A stretch of 29,101 bases of DNA. It comes from JBALVO01 sp036961445 (lineage in GTDB: Bacteria > Pseudomonadota > Gammaproteobacteria > Pseudomonadales > Halieaceae). The DNA lies in contig JBALVO010000043.1 of assembly GCA_036961445.1 (NCBI GenBank), positions 1 to 29,101 of the forward strand, read 5' to 3'. Shown here in pieces: positions 24,258 through 29,101 of this stretch (position 1 is its first letter; each line of letters begins with the position of its first letter). Position numbers and translations under genes: made by a program. The notes under the pieces were generated by a model. The model saw only the letters and a program-made list of their open reading frames with translations. It had not been told where the DNA came from and did not search any database.

Positions 24258-24878
24258 ATGGGCTTCTACGATAGACGTATTCTACCTCGAGTTATCAATT
24301 GCGCCTGCAGTACCAAACCGATTGTAAAGCAGCGAGAGAAAGTGGTGCCACTGGCTACTGGTACAGTACTGGAAATCGGGATCGGCACGGGTTTGAATCT
24401 CCCGCACTACGATGCCAGCAAGATAGAGCGGGTCATCGGACTCGATCCCTCGCAAGAGTCCTGGAAATTGGCCGGGGAGCGGGCAGCGCACCTGGATTTC
24501 GATGTGGAGTTCATTGGCTTGCCGGGCGAGCAAATCCCGCTGGATGACAACAGTGTTGATAGCGTGCTCGTGACCTATGCGCTGTGTACGATTCCGGATC
24601 CTGTTGCGGCACTGCATGGCATGGCCAGAGTGTTGCGTCCTGGGGGCCAGCTTATCTTCTGCGAGCATGGCAGGGCGCCCGACTCCAATGTAAGCAAATG
24701 GCAGGACCGGATCAACCCGGTGTGGTATAAATTTTTCGGTGGCTGTAATCTGAATCGTGATATTCCACAGCTACTCGAAGCAGGTGGTTTTGATGTTGTC
24801 GATCTCCAGACCAGCTATTTGCCGGGCACGCCCAAAATTGCCGGCTATAATTTCTGGGGCAGCGCGCAGCAAGCCTGA
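24258..24878 (+). CDS. Class I SAM-dependent methyltransferase
   Basis: 206 aa, UbiE/Methyltransf_11-like. Motif I is VLEIGIGTGLNLPHY, the acidic residue for SAM ribose lies in RVIGLDPSQ, and SVLVTYALCTIPDP with VLRPGGQLIFCEHG form the later motifs. The first residues (MGFYDRRILPRVINCACS) are typical of a group of small phospholipid- or lipid-type methyltransferases. The substrate is not determined. ATG at 24258 is preferred over the frame from 24228 because that opening fits the family. It ends 2 nt before tamA, so it is the first gene of that operon. Confidence 0.85.
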   Translation: MGFYDRRILPRVINCACSTKPIVKQREKVVPLATGTVLEIGIGTGLNLPHYDASKIERVIGLDPSQESWKLAGERAAHLDFDVEFIGLPGEQIPLDDNSVDSVLVTYALCTIPDPVAALHGMARVLRPGGQLIFCEHGRAPDSNVSKWQDRINPVWYKFFGGCNLNRDIPQLLEAGGFDVVDLQTSYLPGTPKIAGYNFWGSAQQA

Positions 24879-24880
24879 GC

Positions 24881-26659
24881 GTGCGAACATCATCTGCATC
24901 TCCTACTATGCTGCGTTTGGCGGTAATTTTGGCGGTAATTTTTTATTTACTTCCGAGCTTGTCGGTTGCGGCTAGCCTGGACTTCTCCGTTATTGGTCTG
25001 GAGAAAAAGTCTGAGCTACGGCGCAACGTCCTGGCCTGGTTGGGGACGGCTCCTGATTCACCCCAGGAGCGGCTTAATTTCGTGGTCTCCGCTCGCGACA
25101 GAATCGAGCGCAGTTTGCAGGCCCTGGGCTACTATAACCCTGAAATTGACATTGATGTGCGGCGTAGTGACCCAGTTTGGCAGCTTGTAATTTCAATTGA
25201 TCCAGGTGAGCCCGTCGTTATCCGCGATATCAGTATGCAGCTGCTGGGCGCCGCAGCTGATGATCAGGAATTTGCACGAACGGTAGCGGAAGTGAACTTC
25301 TCAGCTGGCGATATACTTCATCATGGGCACTATGAAGCATTCAGGGATGGCCTGCTTTCATTGGCGCAGCGGCGTGGTTATCTGAATGCAAAAACGGTCA
25401 CCAATCGGGTAGAAGTTGATGCTAGCGCTAATACGGCAGACATTTTTATACTGTTTGACAGCGGCGCCCGCTATCGCTTTGGTGAACTGCTCTACGATGA
25501 GGAAATGTCAGATTACGATTTGCTCGATAGCTTAAGGACATTCCAGCAGGGTGATTACTTTGAGCAGTCCAAATTGCAGGAATTCCAGATTCAGTTACAA
25601 CGCACCAACTACTTTTCTGGCGTTGTTGTGCAACCCAAAGAAGAGCTGGTCAACAACGATCAGGTGCCAATAGCGGTCACCCTGCGGCCCGCCAAACGGC
25701 ATAACTTTGGCGTGGGGATCGGCTACAGTACCGACACGGAGGAGCGCCTGTCTTTTACCTGGCGTACGCCAAAAATCAATCGCTATGGCCACAGCCAGGT
25801 GACGCGAGTTGAATATTCCGCGGTAAATCCCAGTGGCCGTTTTACCTATACCATCCCCCTAAAGCATCCCCTGAATGATATTCTGCAACTCTGGGCGCGG
25901 ACTGAGGAGAACGAGTTTGGTGACCTGGATAGCCAGCAGGATGAGCTGGGGATACGTCGCGAGATCAGGAAGGGGAAATGGATACAGGCCTATTCACTGC
26001 GCGGTCTGAATGAGTCATGGGAGGTATTACAAGAAAGCGCTACTAACGATTATCTGCTGTTGGGTACATCTCTATCGCGCAGAGTCCACAGTGGATCAAT
26101 CGTCGATCCTAAAAGTGGTTTCAGCCAGTTGTATGAGGTTGAAGTGGGTAACGAACAACTGGGTTCTGATGTCGATCTGGTGCGCTTTACAGCCAATCTC
26201 AGATACGTTTTTACGCCCTGGCCGGGCCACCGCATAGTCACTCGAGGCGAACTGGGCATAGTCGAAATAGCCAGCGGCGATCGCACCGAGTTGGCGCCGT
26301 CCCTTAATTTCTTTGCTGGTGGTAATCAGAGTATTCGCGGCTTTTCCTATCAGTCCCTGGGTAATGAAATAGAAGTGGTGCAGGCAAACGGCCGTAAAAA
26401 GACGCTGGTGGTAGGAGGTGACAGGCTTGTTATAGGCAGTTTGGAATACCAATATTACTTTAATGAGAAGTGGCGTGGAGCCCTTTTTGTCGATGGTGGA
26501 GATGCCTACGATGAGGGCGAATTCAATGTCAATTATGGAGCGGGCTTTGGTGTCCACTACCTCACGCAGGTGGGGGCCGTGCGTGTCGAATTTGCCCAGG
26601 GCCTGAGCGAAAAAAATCCCGACTGGCAGCTGCACTTTACGGTTGGAGCCGAGTTTTGA
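24881..26659 (+). CDS. tamA: Translocation and assembly module subunit TamA (Omp85 family)
   Basis: Outer-membrane beta-barrel partner of TamB, involved in outer-membrane biogenesis. 592 aa. A signal peptide (cleavage around SVAA) is followed by about three POTRA-like domains to about residue 265 (RSLQALGYYNPEIDIDV, RRGYLNAKTVTNRVEV, RTNYFSGVVVQP). The 16-stranded barrel follows, with the conserved lid motif FFAGGNQSIRGFSYQSLG and the terminal aromatic of FTVGAEF. Start uncertain: GTG at 24881 or ATG at 24908, both giving a signal peptide and both with weak ribosome binding sites. Directly downstream of the methyltransferase and overlapping tamB by 4 nt. Confidence 0.92.
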   Translation: MRTSSASPTMLRLAVILAVIFYLLPSLSVAASLDFSVIGLEKKSELRRNVLAWLGTAPDSPQERLNFVVSARDRIERSLQALGYYNPEIDIDVRRSDPVWQLVISIDPGEPVVIRDISMQLLGAAADDQEFARTVAEVNFSAGDILHHGHYEAFRDGLLSLAQRRGYLNAKTVTNRVEVDASANTADIFILFDSGARYRFGELLYDEEMSDYDLLDSLRTFQQGDYFEQSKLQEFQIQLQRTNYFSGVVVQPKEELVNNDQVPIAVTLRPAKRHNFGVGIGYSTDTEERLSFTWRTPKINRYGHSQVTRVEYSAVNPSGRFTYTIPLKHPLNDILQLWARTEENEFGDLDSQQDELGIRREIRKGKWIQAYSLRGLNESWEVLQESATNDYLLLGTSLSRRVHSGSIVDPKSGFSQLYEVEVGNEQLGSDVDLVRFTANLRYVFTPWPGHRIVTRGELGIVEIASGDRTELAPSLNFFAGGNQSIRGFSYQSLGNEIEVVQANGRKKTLVVGGDRLVIGSLEYQYYFNEKWRGALFVDGGDAYDEGEFNVNYGAGFGVHYLTQVGAVRVEFAQGLSEKNPDWQLHFTVGAEF

Positions 26660-29101
26660 AGTTGGTGTGGCGGCTTTTACTCTCACTTTTATTGCTGCTG
26701 TTCGCCGCGTTCCTGCTTGCTGTGTCCACAGAATTTGGCAGCGGTACATTGCTACGTTCTATAGATCGGTTTACAGCGCTTGAAATCGACTACGCTGATG
26801 GTCGAATTAGTGGGCGCTTGCGACTCAATCAACTGTCTTTAACTACCCAGGGCACAACCATAAAACTGCGCGATGTTGTGGCGGATTTCACTCCCGCTTG
26901 TATCTGGCGCAGTCTCATATGCTTTGAACAGTTGCAGGTTGCTTCTCTTTCTATCGCGGTCCTGCCCGGGGCAGATGATGTGTCGCCACAAGCCCCTCCG
27001 GATGTCGCTGCCACTGACAGCGAATTGATCGTGTTTCCCTTTGCATTGCAAATTGACAAGCTCGCTGTGTCATCCACTCATATCACCTGGCAGGACGGAG
27101 AGTGGCGGCAAGGTTTGGCCCAGGCACAATTACGCATTAGTGACTCCACCATTGCGGTGAGTGCCGCCTTGTTTACCGATGCCTATCTGGAGCTGCGTGA
27201 GGCACCGGTTGCGGTAGAAAAGACAGGCAAGATCGAATTGCCGCGCATTGATTTACCTTTTGATCTCAAGGTGGCCGCGTTGGAATTGCAACGGCCTTCC
27301 TCGAATTTCTACGGTTCGAAATATGAGTTCCAGCATATGGCGATTGAGGGGTCATGGCGCAATACACAATTGGCAATGACCCGATTGGATGTCGATGGTG
27401 GTGCTGTAGGTACACTTGCACTGCAGGGAGCGCTGCAATTCGCGGGAGATTGGCCGCTGCAGGCCAGTCTCGATGCCAGTGTGGCGCAACCGGAGGTGTG
27501 GCCGGGCTTGCATGGTCGGCAATTGGGATTGTCGGCTGCTGGCAGCCTTGCACTGCTTTCACTGGAAATAATATCCCCCGGTGATCCCGAGCTTGTGGCC
27601 GACGCTCAGTTAAGCGCGCTGGACAGGGAGTTCGCTTTTTCCGCTAGTGCTCAGTTGGCCTTGCCGGCTCCATACCGGTTGGCCGATTATGTCGATCTTC
27701 CTGAGACGCTATCGGATCTGGTGCTGGACGCGCCGCTTACGCTGTCGATCGATGGTAATCGTTTAGCGCAACAGTTCAATGCACACACGGTCGCCAGTGG
27801 TTTGGGTTACCAGGCTATGGACATTCTGGTAGTCGGCGCCATGCAACAGAGTCAAATTAAAATCGACAGTTTGCAACTGAAAGATGCGGCGGGAAACAAT
27901 CAACTGCGCGGAACGGGTGAGATCACGCTGGCGCAGGAGCTACAGTGGTCGCTGGTTCTGGATTCTCCGGGGGTCGATCTGCCAAAAATTGCCCCCCAGG
28001 CCCAGGGTCGCTTGCATGGGAGTGTGCAGGTGAACGGTAAGCTCCAGGATGACAACTGGCAAGTGGCCGTTGTTGATGTCAATTTGCAGGGTGATGTTAA
28101 TGGTATGCCTGCGAGTATTTCTGGTTTTGGCGGCATGGGTGGCGCAGGTCTTGTGGGCAATACTGATTTCAAGGCCGAAGTAAATGGCGCTAAACTATTA
28201 CTGCAGTCTTCCTCCGACCCAGGGCAGTCGGGCCATCTCGAGTTGCAGGTCGCCGACCTGGGTCGCTGGCAAACTGATGCGCGGGGGCAACTTACCCTGC
28301 AGGCTGTGTTGGCGTCCGACCAACAGCAATTGCACGTTTCCGGTACCTTGCAGAAGGCGCAATGGGGCGCGCTGCAAGTCGCGCAAGTAAAGATTTCAGG
28401 TGATTATGATATTGCGGCAGGCCAACAGTTCAACCTGGATGCGGAACTCAACAATGTCGTGATCGCCGAATTGCAGCTCACCGAGCTGCAGCTGCAGGCA
28501 CGGGGTACACCTGCGCAACATGGGCTTTCTTTGATCTCTGCAGGTGATGTAAAGGGCGATTTGGCAGTCAATGGCGCATGGCTTGGTGAACAGTGGAGCG
28601 GTAGCCTGGCACCCACTCAATTGCAGACGCAGTACGGCAACTGGGATCTGTCAGATTCAGTCGCGGCATCCTGGTCAAATGTGACACAACAGCTTGCTGT
28701 GGCCGCACACTGTTGGCGGCAACAAAAAACCAGTATTTGTCTGGGAGAGTCGCAGCTGGGCACCCAGGGGAAAAGTTCTGTGGACATTGTCGGTGACCTG
28801 GCACTGCTGGCAGTGTTGCTTCCTTACAATATCGATATGCAGGGTGATCTGGCGCTTCAACTCGACGCCAGCTGGAGCCCTGCGGCGCAAGCGGTTGTAA
28901 CAGGGCGCGCGCAGACCCACTCGTTAATCTTCACTCAGTATCAGAGCGAGGGAGAGTTTGCGAGTGTTGGCTGGGATAAGGGGGATGCTTCTTTTAGCTA
29001 TGACAGCACAGGATTGAACACAGTTTTGGCGTTGCATCGAGACGGTCGCAGAACCCTGGGCCTGGAGTTTTTCTTGCCGCCAGGCCGGGACGATCAGTTG
29101 T
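26656..29101 (+). CDS. tamB: TamB inner-membrane translocation subunit, N-terminal part, truncated by the window
   Basis: The open frame runs from TTG at 26656 to the right edge without a stop (815 codons). The first residues MKLVWRLLLSLLLLLF form an N-terminal signal anchor; GTG at 26665 is an alternative start. The rest is low in Cys and rich in Gln, Leu and Asp, in repeating short beta strands (LQLKDAAGNNQLRGTGEITL) typical of the TamB beta-taco lipid-transport groove. The diagnostic C-terminal DUF490 domain lies beyond the window. The start overlaps the tamA stop (TTGA), indicating translational coupling of the pair. Confidence 0.92.
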   Translation, partial: MKLVWRLLLSLLLLLFAAFLLAVSTEFGSGTLLRSIDRFTALEIDYADGRISGRLRLNQLSLTTQGTTIKLRDVVADFTPACIWRSLICFEQLQVASLSIAVLPGADDVSPQAPPDVAATDSELIVFPFALQIDKLAVSSTHITWQDGEWRQGLAQAQLRISDSTIAVSAALFTDAYLELREAPVAVEKTGKIELPRIDLPFDLKVAALELQRPSSNFYGSKYEFQHMAIEGSWRNTQLAMTRLDVDGGAVGTLALQGALQFAGDWPLQASLDASVAQPEVWPGLHGRQLGLSAAGSLALLSLEIISPGDPELVADAQLSALDREFAFSASAQLALPAPYRLADYVDLPETLSDLVLDAPLTLSIDGNRLAQQFNAHTVASGLGYQAMDILVVGAMQQSQIKIDSLQLKDAAGNNQLRGTGEITLAQELQWSLVLDSPGVDLPKIAPQAQGRLHGSVQVNGKLQDDNWQVAVVDVNLQGDVNGMPASISGFGGMGGAGLVGNTDFKAEVNGAKLLLQSSSDPGQSGHLELQVADLGRWQTDARGQLTLQAVLASDQQQLHVSGTLQKAQWGALQVAQVKISGDYDIAAGQQFNLDAELNNVVIAELQLTELQLQARGTPAQHGLSLISAGDVKGDLAVNGAWLGEQWSGSLAPTQLQTQYGNWDLSDSVAASWSNVTQQLAVAAHCWRQQKTSICLGESQLGTQGKSSVDIVGDLALLAVLLPYNIDMQGDLALQLDASWSPAAQAVVTGRAQTHSLIFTQYQSEGEFASVGWDKGDASFSYDSTGLNTVLALHRDGRRTLGLEFFLPPGRDDQL

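Noticed and set aside
24258..24878. The methyltransferase as the missing arsM of the arsenosugar set
   Set aside because: It lacks the conserved Cys pattern of ArsM, lies about 17 kb from arsS, and sits in the tamAB unit.
1..29101. CRISPR arrays, insertion sequences, rRNA genes
   Set aside because: No regularly spaced repeats, transposase motifs or rRNA-like sequence were seen anywhere in the window.

Overview
The window looks like chromosomal DNA from a free-living, probably marine, gammaproteobacterium. This is an inference: TamA/TamB, an Slt70-type transglycosylase, SlyX, YciH, PlsC and a two-domain PPK2 phosphotransferase all have gammaproteobacterial character. The arsenosugar-type radical SAM cluster, class D sortase, Rieske oxygenase and acyl-CoA dehydrogenase pair recall Cellvibrionales/OM60-like marine genomes. 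No taxonomic search was possible. Coding density is high with many 1-11 nt overlaps, except in the first kilobase.

Region 1-1130 is gene-poor. It holds the start of a secreted protein running off the left edge, a 64-residue acidic protein with its own terminator, hairpin-rich non-coding DNA, a perfect tandem repeat, and tRNA-Arg(CCT) whose 3' end faces this region. It could be the edge of an integrated element, but no integrase is visible.

Region 1302-7540 reads rightward: a Rieske ring-hydroxylating oxygenase alpha/beta pair, lytic transglycosylase Slt, then a tight three-gene cluster (radical SAM ArsS, a GT2 glycosyltransferase, a DUF2064 transferase) matching the arsenosugar or rSAM/selenodomain-associated set. 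A leftward gene at 7551-7940 resembles a phage lysozyme-like family with an altered active site. yciH (leftward) and slyX (rightward) are divergent. Two adjacent acyl-CoA dehydrogenases follow, then a membrane-anchored YtcJ-type amidohydrolase.

The most unusual part is 13435-18069. It contains a 596-residue protein whose N-terminal domain looks like a TM0106-type RecB-family nuclease with substituted catalytic residues, joined to a long acidic, proline-rich tail with a 20-residue repeat. An epoxide hydrolase-like gene lies opposite. Then comes a two-gene sortase system: a class D-type sortase and one dedicated substrate with a C-terminal MPTTASP/hydrophobic/RRR sorting signal, closed by a strong terminator. 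A sortase in a Gram-negative genome with a single adjacent substrate is the best candidate for a little-studied system.

Region 18068-29101 contains a small basic-tailed protein, a secreted HExxH metalloprotease-like protein, an MBL-fold hydrolase, PlsC with a small DUF1145-like membrane protein, a zinc alcohol dehydrogenase, polyphosphate:AMP phosphotransferase, and a rightward methyltransferase-tamA-tamB unit. tamB runs off the right edge.
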